Below, one piece after another: positions 8,990 to 17,731 of a DNA stretch of 64,000 nucleotides. The position numbers were made by a program, and so were the translations under genes. The notes beneath the pieces were generated by a model. That model was not told the origin of the DNA, ran no database searches, and saw nothing but the letters and a program-made list of their open reading frames with translations. Where the stretch lies: contig JAQYWC010000052.1 of the NCBI GenBank assembly GCA_030145245.1, forward strand, positions 124,001 through 188,000, written 5' to 3'. Each line of letters starts with the position of its first letter. Position 1 is the stretch's first letter. Source of the stretch: Desulfobacterium sp. GTDB lineage: Bacteria > Desulfobacterota > Desulfobacteria > Desulfobacterales > Desulfobacteraceae.

Positions 8990-9454
8990 TTATGCTACAT
9001 TTCTTCGATGGATTCTGTCGAGGCTCTTCAGGAGCTTGTCAATATCTGATTCCTGTACGGCCGCAGCGGTAACGGAAACCTTCTTTGACTTTTTGGGCGT
9101 GGCAGCACGTTTTGCCATCTGCTCTGCTTTCTCCTGTGCTCTCTTTTCCCTCAATGCTTGTTCATCAGCTTCTCTTGCTGCCGCAGCATCGGCGGCGGCT
9201 TTTTTCTCTGCCTCGACCTTGGCTTTTGCATCAGCTTCTGCCTTTGCCTTTGCGTCAGCATCCGCTTTTGCTTTTGCTTCAGCATCCGCTTTTGCCTTTG
9301 CTTCTGCGTCAGCCTTTGCCTTGGCTTCCGCTTCAGCCTTTGCCTTGGCCTCTGCCTCAGGGTCTACGGGTGCCTCTGCTGCAAAAAGATCCTTGGGTTC
9401 GTCAGCTGCAAAGAGATCCTTGGGTTCATCTGCTGCAAAGAGATCTATTGCCAT
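8990..9454 (-). CDS. Ala/Lys/Glu-rich low-complexity protein between acsD and acsA
   Basis: This 154-residue protein has no recognisable enzyme domain. The first 27 or so residues contain three near-identical copies of DLFAADEPK; the middle (about 35-110) is a charged Ala-Lys-Glu-Asp repeat (units such as KADAEAKA) expected to form a long single alpha-helix or coiled coil; the C-terminus ends [16 protein letters not shown]. It is 14 bases downstream of acsD and about 70 upstream of acsA and has a GGAAAGGGG ribosome site, so it is almost certainly translated with them. The location suggests a scaffold or tether for the CODH/ACS/CFeSP complex, which is inference. TolA/histone-like low complexity could give misleading database hits. 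Confidence 0.75.
   Translation of the reverse strand: MAIDLFAADEPKDLFAADEPKDLFAAEAPVDPEAEAKAKAEAEAKAKADAEAKAKADAEAKAKADADAKAKAEADAKAKVEAEKKAAADAAAAREADEQALREKRAQEKAEQMAKRAATPKKSKKVSVTAAAVQESDIDKLLKSLDRIHRRNVA
9381..9450. repeat. 27-base in-gene tandem repeat (DLFAADEPK)
   Basis: Units reading CTGCAAAGAGATCCTTGGGT on the plus strand recur at a 27-base period and encode three DLFAADEPK-type nonapeptides at the N-terminus of the low-complexity protein. The last unit has drifted to DLFAAEAPV. Confidence 0.75.
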
Positions 9455-9468
9455 TTTATTCCCCTTTC

Positions 9469-10758
9469 CTAAGAATTAAGTTTCTGAATAACCTGCTCCA
9501 GTGTCAATTTGTGCTGTTGGGCTGTGTGCTCGATATCTTCCTTGGTGCATCCTCGTTTCTCAAGAAGGGCGTCAAGGTCGATGCCAAGGCTTTTTGCGGC
9601 AGCTTCCACTGCATCGGCGTTATTAACTGGTGCAGCCTTGGGTGCCTCTGGTGCGGCAGGTGCAGCCTCTTTTTTGGGGGCTGCTGCTTTTTTAGCGGGC
9701 GCCGCTTTTTTCGCAGCTTCCACGGTCAGGTCGGCCTCGGGAGCAAGCGCTGCAAAATCGATCTCCACATCATCCAGCTGTTTTGTGATGGGTGCCACAT
9801 CAAGGGCAGAACCGCCGTCGGAGATGAAATTGATAAATGCCTTTGCAAGCTTGATGGACTCGGGGTGGCGCATGATCAGGACGCTGGAACCGGCCATGAG
9901 GTATGAAACTGCACCAACGGCCTCCATGAGAATGCCTCGTCGCTCGGGGTCGCCAAGCTCGGGAGCATCTTCCACGGTCTGTTTTGCTTCCTTGCATTTC
10001 CAGACCTCGTTTCCGAGGTTGTTGATCATGGGAAGCTGGAGTTTATCGTCGCCCTGGGTCATGGCTGCCATGGTGAGACGCTCCATTACTGAGTAGGAGT
10101 ACTCCATGCCGTAGCCGAGACCGCCTGTGGTGGGATCGACAAGGACCTTATCCAGGGGCATTCCAAGGTTCTCAAGGAGAATGTTGATCTGTTTTGCAAG
10201 GTTGACGTCGATGGGGGAGGACGAGATGATGCTGTGTCCGTAACCCATGGCTGCAGCGCCGATACCCTTGTGGTTCTTCTCTTCAACAGGTCCCAGGATC
10301 AGGTTCTCACCCTGGCACTCTTCTGCAATTTTTTTGAGAACGTCTTCATCCTTTGCAGGTGCTGCGCATCCCCAGACAATCAGGGGCACGTTGATGGCGC
10401 CAAGAACCTTTTTCACGGTGGCGGCGGCATCTTCAGGGCTTGCATCCTGGTCATTGGGGTCGATGCTTTTCAGCTGGAGAACGATGAGATCTGCTCCGTA
10501 CTCCTCAACGCACTTCTTTGCCCATGCTGCAGGGTCACCCACAACATCCTTGAAAGGTGCGATGGCTGCCTCGGGCCACTCTGCGGGCTCAATGTCCCAA
10601 ATCTCCATGGCAATGACAGGCTTGTTGGGCATCTCACCTTCAAACTGGTAAAAAGGATAACTGGTCTGGCCGCCTACAGTGATTGCAGCGTCACCTTTTC
10701 CAATTGTGATTCCTTTTATAGCGCCGGCATAGGATTCTTTCGTGATTTCAAATCCCAC
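9469..10758 (-). CDS. acsD: Corrinoid/iron-sulfur protein small (delta) subunit with C-terminal extension
   Basis: The first roughly 335 residues are the TIM-barrel small subunit of the CFeSP ([52 protein letters not shown]), partner of AcsC in methyl transfer. The protein is 429 residues, about 100 longer than ordinary AcsD (about 310-320). The extra part is a Pro/Ala/Lys-rich linker (about 338-377) followed by a helical module of about 50 residues ([20 protein letters not shown] ... [10 protein letters not shown]). The linker resembles the flexible linkers of 2-oxoacid dehydrogenases. It is the first gene of the minus-strand acs arm, starting at ATG 10758 with a GAGGAG-like site. Confidence 0.9.
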   Translation of the reverse strand: MGFEITKESYAGAIKGITIGKGDAAITVGGQTSYPFYQFEGEMPNKPVIAMEIWDIEPAEWPEAAIAPFKDVVGDPAAWAKKCVEEYGADLIVLQLKSIDPNDQDASPEDAAATVKKVLGAINVPLIVWGCAAPAKDEDVLKKIAEECQGENLILGPVEEKNHKGIGAAAMGYGHSIISSSPIDVNLAKQINILLENLGMPLDKVLVDPTTGGLGYGMEYSYSVMERLTMAAMTQGDDKLQLPMINNLGNEVWKCKEAKQTVEDAPELGDPERRGILMEAVGAVSYLMAGSSVLIMRHPESIKLAKAFINFISDGGSALDVAPITKQLDDVEIDFAALAPEADLTVEAAKKAAPAKKAAAPKKEAAPAAPEAPKAAPVNNADAVEAAAKSLGIDLDALLEKRGCTKEDIEHTAQQHKLTLEQVIQKLNS

Positions 10759-11325
10759 TTTTCCCTCCTCGTAAGTTGTTGTTATTGGTTGCAGATTGGT
10801 TATTTAAGATATGATCCAATGAAAGATCATAGGAAAGGCTGTACGTGGAAATCCAGACGCTGTTGGCCAGCATTGGATGTTGGTTGGGTGAATCATTATT
10901 TTGGATTGCTTTGATAACGGTCATTTGCCTCTTTCAAAAAGGTTGTGCTGCACGTTAAGTAAGTCAAACTCCATTTCCACCGTAACATGAATTACAACCC
11001 GTAACCCCTTTTGTCAATAGTGGAGTCGATTTATATCCTGTCCAATCGAAATTAATAAGTAGTACACGTTCAGGTAGAAAACATGCGATATGATTATTAA
11101 ATGAATGTAATTTAGTGAATGACAAATAGTCGTTATCGACTGTTGTTTGGTATGGGGCTCTGAAATCGCATCTTTTTTTCTTTAAATAGCTAAATAACAC
11201 TTGACTCGTATCATCTATTATTGGATTATTCCCGGTGAAAATTGAGTAGGTGCTAAGATCAGATCAAACGGTTATGTTCTAACAGGCTCATCCCCTGAGC
11301 CGTAATTATTTAAAAGGAGTTAACC
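10759..11325. promoter_or_regulatory. Divergent control region between the two Wood-Ljungdahl arms
   Basis: This 567-base AT-rich region separates acsD (minus) from fhs (plus) and must hold both promoters. A candidate sigma-70 promoter for fhs is TTGACT at 11201-11206 and GATTAT at 11224-11229 with a 17-base spacer. The fhs leader has a small hairpin, GGCTCA/TGAGCC, at 11285-11301. On the acsD side TATGATC/GATCATA forms a hairpin near 10809-10832. The 78-codon minus-strand frame at 10964-11200 does not look like a real protein. Confidence 0.45.
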
Positions 11326-13101
11326 ATGGCATTAGATCCAACCAAACATGCAGACTGGGAAATCGCGCAGGACGCAGAAAAAGACATGCTCACCATCTAT
11401 GAGATCGGAGAAAAACTGGGTCTCACCAAAGAAGAGCTGCTTCCCCAGGGTCATTACATCGCTAAGATCGATTTCCGTGCAGTACTTGAGCGACTCAAAG
11501 ACAAACCCGATGGAAAGTATATCGACGTTACCGCGATCACACCCACCCCCCTTGGTGAAGGAAAATCCACATCCTCCATGGGTCTTGTCCAGGGTCTTGG
11601 TAAGCTTGGCAAGAATGTCTGTGCCGCCATCCGTCAGCCTTCAGGCGGACCCACAATGAACATCAAGGGTTCTGCAGCAGGCGGCGGTCTTGCCCAGTGC
11701 ATCCCCCTGACTCCTTTTTCACTTGGTTTCACCGGCGACATCAATGCGATCATGAACGCACACAACCTTGCAATGGTTGCCCTGACATCCCGTATGCAGC
11801 ACGAGAGAAACTATACCGATGAGCAGCTTAACCGCCTGTCCGGTATGGAGCGCATCGATATCGATCCCACACGGGTTGAGATGGGCTGGATCATGGATTT
11901 CTGCTGCCAGTCCCTGAGAAACATCATTATCGGTATCGACGGCGTTAACGGTAAATCCGACGGTTTCATGATGAAATCCAAGTTCGGTATTGCCGTATCT
12001 TCCGAGGTTATGGCGATTCTTGCCGTTGCCAAGGACCTCAAGGACATGCGTGAGAGAATGGGCAAGATCGTGGTTGCCTACACGAAGAAAGGTAAACCCG
12101 TCACCACTGAAGATCTCCAGGTGGCCGGCGCCATGACCGCATGGATGGTTGATGCCCTCAACCCCTCCCTCATGCAGACCCTGGAAGGACAGCCCGTTAT
12201 TGTCCATGCAGGCCCCTTTGCCAACATCGCCATCGGCCAGAGCTCCATCATCGCTGACAGGGTTGGCCTCAAGCTTGCCGACTACCACGTCACCGAGTCC
12301 GGATTCGGCGCTGACATCGGATTTGAGAAGTTCTGGAACCTCAAATGCCGTTTCTCCGGCCTCAAGCCCGATTGTGCCGTTGTTGTTGCCACCATCCGTG
12401 CCCTTAAATGCCACGGTGGCGCTCCCGTACCCGTTCCCGGCAAGGCCATGCCCGAAGAGTACAGCACCGAGAATGTTGAGTGGGTTGCCAAGGGATGTGA
12501 CAACCTCATTCATCACATCAGAAACGTCAGAAAAGCCGGTATCAGCCCGGTTGTCTGCATCAACGCCTTCTACTCTGATACCGACGCCGAGATCGCCAAG
12601 GTTCGCGAGCTCAGTGAGGCAGAGGGTGCAAGGGTTGCCCTTTCCCGTCACTGGGAGCAGGGCGGCGACGGCGCCATTGAGTTTGCCGAGACCGTTATTG
12701 AGGCGTGTGAAGAGAAGAGTGAGTTCAAGTTCCTCTATGAACTTGACATGCCCCTCAAGGAGCGGATCGAGCTCATTGCCAAGGAAGTTTACGGCGCAGA
12801 CGGGGTTGATTACTCCAATGAAGCCAACGCTGCCCTTGCAAGAATGCAGGCCGATCCCGAGATTTGCAAGCTTGGCATGTGTATGGTAAAAACCCATCTC
12901 TCCCTTTCCGATAATCCGGCCCTCAAGGGTGTTCCAACAGGCTGGAGGCTCAATATCAGAGAGGTTCTCACCTATGGCGGTGCTGGATTCATCGTACCTG
13001 TTGCAGGTACCATCAGTCTCATGCCCGGAACAGGATCCAACCCTGCGTTCAAGCGTGTTGACGTTGATGTAGAGACCGGTAAGGTCGAAGGCGTATTCTA
13101 A
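11326..13101 (+). CDS. fhs: Formate-tetrahydrofolate ligase
   Basis: Formyl-THF synthetase makes 10-formyl-THF from formate, THF and ATP, the first methyl-branch step after formate dehydrogenase. The ATP-binding loop [11 protein letters not shown] is at about residues 75-85, followed by the [19 protein letters not shown] segment and the [14 protein letters not shown]-like folate region. The 591-residue length is slightly above the usual value of about 557 because of N-terminal additions. The start is ATG 11326 with an AAAAGGAG ribosome site. It heads the plus-strand arm and is separated from folD by an intercistronic hairpin at 13119-13163. Sequence is intact. Confidence 0.95.
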   Translation: MALDPTKHADWEIAQDAEKDMLTIYEIGEKLGLTKEELLPQGHYIAKIDFRAVLERLKDKPDGKYIDVTAITPTPLGEGKSTSSMGLVQGLGKLGKNVCAAIRQPSGGPTMNIKGSAAGGGLAQCIPLTPFSLGFTGDINAIMNAHNLAMVALTSRMQHERNYTDEQLNRLSGMERIDIDPTRVEMGWIMDFCCQSLRNIIIGIDGVNGKSDGFMMKSKFGIAVSSEVMAILAVAKDLKDMRERMGKIVVAYTKKGKPVTTEDLQVAGAMTAWMVDALNPSLMQTLEGQPVIVHAGPFANIAIGQSSIIADRVGLKLADYHVTESGFGADIGFEKFWNLKCRFSGLKPDCAVVVATIRALKCHGGAPVPVPGKAMPEEYSTENVEWVAKGCDNLIHHIRNVRKAGISPVVCINAFYSDTDAEIAKVRELSEAEGARVALSRHWEQGGDGAIEFAETVIEACEEKSEFKFLYELDMPLKERIELIAKEVYGADGVDYSNEANAALARMQADPEICKLGMCMVKTHLSLSDNPALKGVPTGWRLNIREVLTYGGAGFIVPVAGTISLMPGTGSNPAFKRVDVDVETGKVEGVF

Positions 13102-13118
13102 ATCGTTAAATTCAAGCA

Positions 13119-13163
13119 GGGGGAAGACGGACCCGGCAATATGCCCGGAGTCGGTCTTCCCCC
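13119..13163 (+). promoter_or_regulatory. Intercistronic hairpin between fhs and folD
   Basis: GGGGGAAGAC at 13119-13128 pairs perfectly with GTCTTCCCCC at 13154-13163, with further inner pairing (CCGG/CCGG). No T-run follows, so it is more likely an mRNA-processing or stability element, or a partial attenuator, than a full terminator. Confidence 0.6.
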
Positions 13164-13209
13164 GTCGTGCTGTCAAAGGCACTGCTTTGCATAATTAGGA
13201 GGAAAGAAA

Positions 13210-14103
13210 ATGACTGCAGAGATTATCAGCGGAACCGAGATACGCAAGGATATCCTTGCGGAGGTCAAGCAGGAAGTTGAAGAGATGAAGGCGAAACACG
13301 GTAAGGTGCCGGGTCTTGTGACCATCCTTGTGGGCAGCAGCCCCGCTTCCATCAGCTATGTCACCCTCAAGGTCAAGACTGCCCTGAGTGTCGGGTTCAA
13401 AGAGATCCAGGACGACCAGCCCGACGATATTTCCGAAGCCGATCTTCTGGGGCTGATCGACAAGTACAACAATGATCCTGAAATCCACGGCATCCTTGTT
13501 CAGCTCCCCCTTCCCAAACATATTGACGATAAAAAGGTCCTCAACGCCATCGATCCCGACAAGGATGTGGATGCCTTCCATCCCACCAACGTCGGCCGTC
13601 TCATGATCGGCGGAGAAGAGACCCGTTTCCTTCCCTGCACACCTGCAGGTATCCAGGAGATGATCGTTCGTTCCGGTACTGAAACTTCTGGTGCCGAGGT
13701 GGTTGTTGTGGGTCGTTCAAATATCGTTGGCAAGCCCATTGCCATGATGATGGCCCAGAAGGGGGTGGGTGCAAACTCCACCGTGACCATTGTCCATACC
13801 CGCACCAAGGATCTTGCAGCCCACTGCAAGCGTGCCGACATCCTCATCGTGGCAGCCGGTGTTCCCGATCTCGTGAAACCCGAGTGGATCAAACCCGGTT
13901 CAACCGTCATCGACGTAGGCGTCAACCGGGTCGGCATGAACGAGAAGACCGGCAAGGCCATCCTCAAGGGTGATGTTGATTATGACAAGGCAAAGGAGAT
14001 CGCAGGCAAGATCACTCCCGTACCGGGTGGGGTTGGACCCATGACCATTGCCATGCTCATGAAGAATACCCTGAGATCCGCACAGCTTGCCATCGGCAAA
14101 TAG
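13210..14103 (+). CDS. folD: Methylene-THF dehydrogenase / methenyl-THF cyclohydrolase
   Basis: This 297-residue bifunctional enzyme converts formyl-derived methenyl-THF to methylene-THF with NAD(P)H, the middle of the methyl branch. Typical features are SYVTLKVKTALSVG near residues 56-69 (with Tyr and Lys of the active site), the GILVQLPLPKHID segment at about 97-109, DVDAFHP, CTPAG, and the Rossmann VVGRSNIVGKP loop at about 172-182. It ends with PGGVGPMTIAMLM. The ATG at 13210 has an AGGAGG site nine bases upstream. It follows fhs by 108 bases and is followed by a strong terminator, so fhs-folD may form one unit with metF starting anew. Confidence 0.95.
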   Translation: MTAEIISGTEIRKDILAEVKQEVEEMKAKHGKVPGLVTILVGSSPASISYVTLKVKTALSVGFKEIQDDQPDDISEADLLGLIDKYNNDPEIHGILVQLPLPKHIDDKKVLNAIDPDKDVDAFHPTNVGRLMIGGEETRFLPCTPAGIQEMIVRSGTETSGAEVVVVGRSNIVGKPIAMMMAQKGVGANSTVTIVHTRTKDLAAHCKRADILIVAAGVPDLVKPEWIKPGSTVIDVGVNRVGMNEKTGKAILKGDVDYDKAKEIAGKITPVPGGVGPMTIAMLMKNTLRSAQLAIGK

Positions 14104-14165
14104 CGCTTCCTGTTCTTTTCAGGGGCCGGATTTTGCTGAAGTGCTTCTGTGAATTACGAGTTAGT

Positions 14166-14206
14166 AAAGCCGGAGAACAGTGTTAACTGTTTTCCGGCTT
14201 TTTTTG
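14166..14206 (+). terminator. Rho-independent terminator after folD
   Basis: AAAGCCGGA and TCCGGCTTT flank an inner AACAG/CTGTT stem, and the hairpin ends in a run of seven T residues. It separates fhs-folD from metF. Confidence 0.85.
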
Positions 14207-14303
14207 TTTCGTTTTTTTTGCCGATTATCATTGCGTTTTTTTCATATTGGTCTAACTTATAGGGCAGTTTAAGAGCGATAACTTATAAGGGAAGGAGATA
14301 TGT

Positions 14304-15182
14304 ATGCGCGTTGGAAATTTATACGGGAACCAGACAGAGCCCATTGTCTCGTTTGAGTTCTTTCCTCCCAGGGATGAAAAAGCCGAGAAGGGATTTTATA
14401 CCGTTGTTGATGAGCTTGCCACCCTGAACCCGGATTATATGTCAGTGACATTCGGGGCCGGCGGTTCAACCCGGGAGGGGTCCTTTCAGGCGGTGAAGAA
14501 GATGATGGAGAAAAAACTGCCCACCGTCGCCTATCTTGCAGGGTTTGGTCTTTCGCCGGACGATATTACCGGTGTGCTGGACCGGTACAAGGCACTGGGG
14601 GTTGAGACCATCTTTGTCATCAGGGGGGACGAACCGAGGAATGACGACTTCAAGCCCCATCCGGAAAGTTTTTCCTATGCTTCGGATCTCCTCGGGTTTA
14701 TCTGCGACCGCTACGACTTTGACCTGGGGTGCGCAGGCTATCCGGAAGGCCATGTCCAGGCCGAAAGCCTTGAAAAGGATATTGAGTGTCTTAAGCTCAA
14801 ACAGGACAAGGGGGCCCGGTATGTGGTTGCCCAGTATTTTTATGATAACGATTATTTCTTCTCCTATGTTGACCAATGCAGGGCTTCCGGGATAACCGTT
14901 CCCATCATTCCCGGCATCATGCCGATCTATACCGTCAAACTGACCAACATGCTTTGTAAACTTTGCGGTTCGGTCATTCCTGCCGGGCTTAAGGGGCGGC
15001 TCGACGCCTTGGCCACGGCAGATGCCAGTGAGGTCGCGGCCCTGGGGGTTGAGGTTGCCTTTGAGCAGTGCCGGGATCTTCTTGTCCGGGGGGTGGACGG
15101 CCTTCATTTTTATACCATGGACCGGTCAGGGTCCGTTACAAGCATTGTTCAACGACTTAAGGAGCAGGGATTGCTCAAGTGA
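14304..15182 (+). CDS. metF: 5,10-methylene-THF reductase
   Basis: This flavoprotein of 292 residues reduces methylene-THF to methyl-THF, the methyl donor for AcsE; it can also serve methionine synthesis. It has the MetF family start IVSFEFFPPRDEKAE (residues 14-28), YMSVTFGAGGSTREG (about 47-61), an IRGDEPR segment and DLGCAGYPEGH. The later AQYFYDNDYF and PIIPGIMPIY segments are also typical. No separate MetV zinc partner gene is adjacent, unlike some acetogens. The start has an AAGGAGA site and is preceded by a direct repeat of TAACTTATA (near 14252 and 14279), possibly part of the promoter. A NifU-like gene follows 27 bases later. Confidence 0.93.
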   Translation: MRVGNLYGNQTEPIVSFEFFPPRDEKAEKGFYTVVDELATLNPDYMSVTFGAGGSTREGSFQAVKKMMEKKLPTVAYLAGFGLSPDDITGVLDRYKALGVETIFVIRGDEPRNDDFKPHPESFSYASDLLGFICDRYDFDLGCAGYPEGHVQAESLEKDIECLKLKQDKGARYVVAQYFYDNDYFFSYVDQCRASGITVPIIPGIMPIYTVKLTNMLCKLCGSVIPAGLKGRLDALATADASEVAALGVEVAFEQCRDLLVRGVDGLHFYTMDRSGSVTSIVQRLKEQGLLK

Positions 15183-15209
15183 GAAAAAGAGAAGTAAAGG
15201 GAGGAACAG

Positions 15210-15659
15210 ATGGCAGATAGACTGGATCGATTCCTGGATGATCTCCAGGAGAAGATCTTTGACGAGGCAAAGGAAGTACTTGGGGACAAGGGGTTTGATC
15301 GCTGGCAGAATCCCTGCTTCAGGGGCCGGATGGAAAATTTCGATGTCCATGCCCATGCCCTGGGTGATTGCGGGGACTCCATGGATATCTACCTCAGGTT
15401 TGACAAGGAACGGGTGGCCGAAGCCACCTATGTGACCGACGGCTGCGGTTCCAGTCAGGTGTGCGGTTCGTTTGCCGCAGAGATGAGCACTGGAAGACGG
15501 GTCGAGGAGCTTGCCGACATCACAGGGGAGGTGATCCTTGAAAAATTGGGGGATGTGCCGGAAGATGATCAGCATTGTGCCTTTCTTGCCGCCGGAACCG
15601 TGCAGGAGGCGTTGAGGATCTATATGACCGGCACTGCCAGGAACGAAGGGAAAGAGTAA
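15210..15659 (+). CDS. NifU-like iron-sulfur scaffold protein
   Basis: This 149-residue protein has the NifU/IscU N-terminal scaffold pattern with candidate cluster cysteines in GDCGDSMD, DGCGSSQVCGS and DQHCAFLA. Such proteins assemble Fe-S clusters and hand them to apo-enzymes in the cytoplasm. The lack of an IscS, NifS or SUF partner nearby and its place between metF and the second cooC-like ATPase suggest a role in supplying clusters to the CODH/ACS enzymes; this is inference. It starts at ATG 15210 with an AGGGAGG site and its stop codon overlaps the ATG of the next gene (TAATG), implying translational coupling. Confidence 0.8.
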   Translation: MADRLDRFLDDLQEKIFDEAKEVLGDKGFDRWQNPCFRGRMENFDVHAHALGDCGDSMDIYLRFDKERVAEATYVTDGCGSSQVCGSFAAEMSTGRRVEELADITGEVILEKLGDVPEDDQHCAFLAAGTVQEALRIYMTGTARNEGKE

Positions 15660-15877
15660 TGGATGAAGAAAAAGAGATGGTGACGGTCCAGGTGAATCTG
15701 GATATCACCGTTGGGGCCTTGAAGGCCGTTGTTGCAAATGCCAAGGCTGTTGCAGGGACGGACGATCGGGGTGTGTATCGGGTCGACACCGCAGATAAGC
15801 TGGGGGAGATCATCTCCAGGTTTCTGGAGGATCGTGATTTTGAAGGTTTTGCAAAGGACCTGGAAAACTACAACTGA
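15659..15877 (+). CDS. Unrecognised 72-residue protein coupled to the NifU-like gene
   Basis: The ATG at 15659 overlaps the preceding stop in TAATG, which is why this start is preferred over a longer frame beginning at 15575. The protein (MDEEKEMVTVQVNLDITVGA...) is acidic, has no cysteines and is predicted to be a small alpha/beta protein. I do not recognise a family. It sits 21 bases before the second cooC-like gene. Close packing in the operon suggests a function connected with Wood-Ljungdahl maturation, but nothing in the sequence proves it. Confidence 0.65.
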   Translation: MDEEKEMVTVQVNLDITVGALKAVVANAKAVAGTDDRGVYRVDTADKLGEIISRFLEDRDFEGFAKDLENYN

Positions 15878-15898
15878 TAGCAAACAAATGGAGATGGT

Positions 15899-16663
15899 AT
15901 GAGTAAGATAATTGCGCTGGCTGGCAAGGGTGGTGTTGGCAAAACAACTGTGGCTGCTCTTATTATGCGTCATTTGGCAGAGAATGGAGAGTCTCCGGTG
16001 CTTGCGGTGGATGCCGATCCCAACAGTAACCTGGGGGAGACCCTGGGTATAGATGTTGAAAAAACCGTGGGGGACGTAAGGGAAGGATTCATGAAGGATC
16101 CCCAGGGAGTCCCTTCGGGCATGGACAAGATCGTCTATCTTGAGATGCTCATGAACCAGGTTATCATCGAGCGGGAGGCGTTTGATCTCCTGGTGATGGG
16201 CCGCCAGGAGGGCCAGGGGTGTTATTGTATGGTCAACAACATCCTCAACCGTTTCACCGAGGAGCTGGAGAAAAACTATAAATACCTGATGGTGGACAAC
16301 GAGGCCGGCATGGAGCACCTGAGCCGCCGCACAACCGGCAAGGTGGATATGCTGCTGCTGGTCACCGATTATGCCCTGCGGGGGTTGAGGGCCGTTGAGA
16401 GAATCAACTCCATGCTGCCGGAATTGAAGCTGAGCGTGGGGAATGTGGGGCTCATTGTGAACCGTGCCCCCAAGGAGCTTGGAAAGGCGTTCCTTGACGA
16501 GTGTGATAAAATAGGGGTGCCCATTGTCTGCACTATTCCGGATGACGGGGCGCTTCTGGAGTTTGACATGGAACAGCGGTCCCTCATGGAGCTGCCGGCC
16601 GACTCCACCGCAGTCCAGGCTGTGGACGGATTGATGGGCAAGGTGATTGAATCCGTTCAGTAG
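15899..16663 (+). CDS. Second CooC/AcsF-type nickel-insertion ATPase
   Basis: This 254-residue P-loop ATPase is clearly homologous to the cooC at 698-1477 but not a recent duplicate. It has the deviant Walker A KGGVGKTT at residues 10-17, DADPNSNLGETLG at 38-50, the CYC metal pair at Cys108 and Cys110 and the DNEAGMEHLSRRT segment. The family matures nickel centres of CODH/ACS using ATP. Being last of the plus-strand arm after a NifU-like scaffold, it probably forms an assembly module with it. Whether it is the AcsF (A-cluster) or CooC (C-cluster) type cannot be fixed by eye. It starts at ATG 15899. Confidence 0.88.
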   Translation: MSKIIALAGKGGVGKTTVAALIMRHLAENGESPVLAVDADPNSNLGETLGIDVEKTVGDVREGFMKDPQGVPSGMDKIVYLEMLMNQVIIEREAFDLLVMGRQEGQGCYCMVNNILNRFTEELEKNYKYLMVDNEAGMEHLSRRTTGKVDMLLLVTDYALRGLRAVERINSMLPELKLSVGNVGLIVNRAPKELGKAFLDECDKIGVPIVCTIPDDGALLEFDMEQRSLMELPADSTAVQAVDGLMGKVIESVQ

Positions 16664-16676
16664 AAGCTGTAGCTCC

Positions 16677-16749
16677 TCGCATATGGATAGATCTCATTTC
16701 TTATTAGAGCTGGTGATTTGGTATCCATTCGAGTGCAAACATGCATAGG
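16677..16749 (+). repeat. Dispersed intergenic repeat, copy 3
   Basis: It starts TCGCATATGGATAGATCTCA and ends GAGTGCAAACATGCATAGG. ATGGATA pairs with TATCCAT and GCA with TGC. It lies just past cooC2 and runs into the annotated start of the next gene. Confidence 0.65.
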
Positions 16750-17337
16750 AGGTTTGAAATTTCGACGATTTATCCCGTGATCTTGAGGGTGCCCCCGGCG
16801 GGCACCCTTCTCAAGGGGCGTTCAAGGGTAAAAGCACTGGGGTGTTATGCCAGGCAGAGTCTCAGGGTTTCAGGCGAGAGATCAGGTTTCCATCCCGGGG
16901 CGCTATTAAAAGGTACTGCCGGAGAGCCCCTGCCATATAAAGGTGTCCACTGGTCCATCTCCCATAAACCCGAATTTGTCGCGGGTGTGGTAGCCCATGC
17001 GCCTGCTGGTATCGATATCGAACGGATAAAGCCTGTCTCCAGGAACCTGTTTGATAAGATCTTAACCCCGGACGAGTTTGCCTGTTTTGAAAGGACGGAT
17101 CGTGTCCAGGCGTTTTTCAGAACCTTTACGGCCAAAGAAGCGGTGCTCAAGAGCCGGGGGGTCGGACTTGCCGGTCTGTCAAAAGTGCGGGTTGCTGCTG
17201 CGCCAACATCCACGGTCACCTGCCTTGAATATCAAGGGTGTGTTTGCGCGGTGACCCATTTTTGGGTGGACGGGCACATTGCTTCGGTGGTAAGTGATGG
17301 GTCTGATGTTGTGTGGGAATGTGTGGAGTGTTGCTGA
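16741..17337 (+). CDS. 4'-phosphopantetheinyl transferase (Sfp type)
   Basis: This enzyme, of up to 198 residues, transfers phosphopantetheine from CoA to acyl or peptidyl carrier proteins. The signature GIDIERIKPV (metal and CoA binding) lies at about residues 87-96 and the FTAKEAVLKSRGVGL motif at about 129-143, preceded by a WSISHK segment that contacts CoA. The start is uncertain: ATG 16741 falls inside repeat copy 3 and has no ribosome site before it, whereas AGGAGG lies at 16747-16752, just inside the frame. Initiation might therefore occur downstream, for example at GTG 16777. No polyketide or peptide synthase is near, so it probably serves fatty-acid ACP. Confidence 0.8.
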   Translation: MHRRFEISTIYPVILRVPPAGTLLKGRSRVKALGCYARQSLRVSGERSGFHPGALLKGTAGEPLPYKGVHWSISHKPEFVAGVVAHAPAGIDIERIKPVSRNLFDKILTPDEFACFERTDRVQAFFRTFTAKEAVLKSRGVGLAGLSKVRVAAAPTSTVTCLEYQGCVCAVTHFWVDGHIASVVSDGSDVVWECVECC

Positions 17338-17422
17338 TGTTAACCATGGAGTCACGGCCCGGGGGGAGCCATAAAACCGGCTGCCCTGGCTCTTGCAAGT
17401 TTAACCAGGAAGGAGGTAACAG

Positions 17423-17731
17423 ATGCCTGAAGGAAAAGGGTTTACCATGAAAAATGGAGAAGGGGCATCAGGTCCCGGCAAGGGGCTGCCGCCCGTGGAT
17501 TTTTCCACCTTTATTCTCTCTCTCTATTCATCTGCCCTTGTGCAGCTCGGTGAGATGGAGGATCCCGCCACCGGGGCCAGGAGCAAGAATATGGAGCTTG
17601 CCAGACAGACCATTGATATGATCATCATGCTGGAGAAGAAGACCCGGGGAAACCTTGACAGTGATGAAGTCAACCTCATGACGAGTCTTCTCCATGAGGT
17701 TCAGCTGGCCTTTGTAAGGGCAAAAGGATGA
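17423..17731 (+). CDS. DUF1844 family protein
   Basis: This 102-residue protein matches the DUF1844 pattern: DFSTFILSLYSSALVQLGEM, a following PATG, then ARQTIDMIIMLEKKTRGNL and a C-terminal LLHEVQLAFV. The function of the family is unknown; it is helical and cytosolic. The last four bases overlap the ispE start (ATGATGG), a common arrangement for this gene in deltaproteobacteria, so both are likely translated from one mRNA. It begins at ATG 17423 with an AGGAGG site. Confidence 0.8.
   Translation: MPEGKGFTMKNGEGASGPGKGLPPVDFSTFILSLYSSALVQLGEMEDPATGARSKNMELARQTIDMIIMLEKKTRGNLDSDEVNLMTSLLHEVQLAFVRAKG

Noticed and set aside
9036-9906. Long plus-strand frames rich in Ala/Ser or Leu/Pro
   Set aside because: Shadows of the low-complexity repeat gene on the minus strand.
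10964-11200. Minus-strand 78-residue frame in the divergent control region
   Set aside because: AT-rich, no ribosome site or known motif; probably promoter DNA.
11719-13182. Minus-strand frame of 487 residues
   Set aside because: Antisense to fhs, whose motifs are intact.
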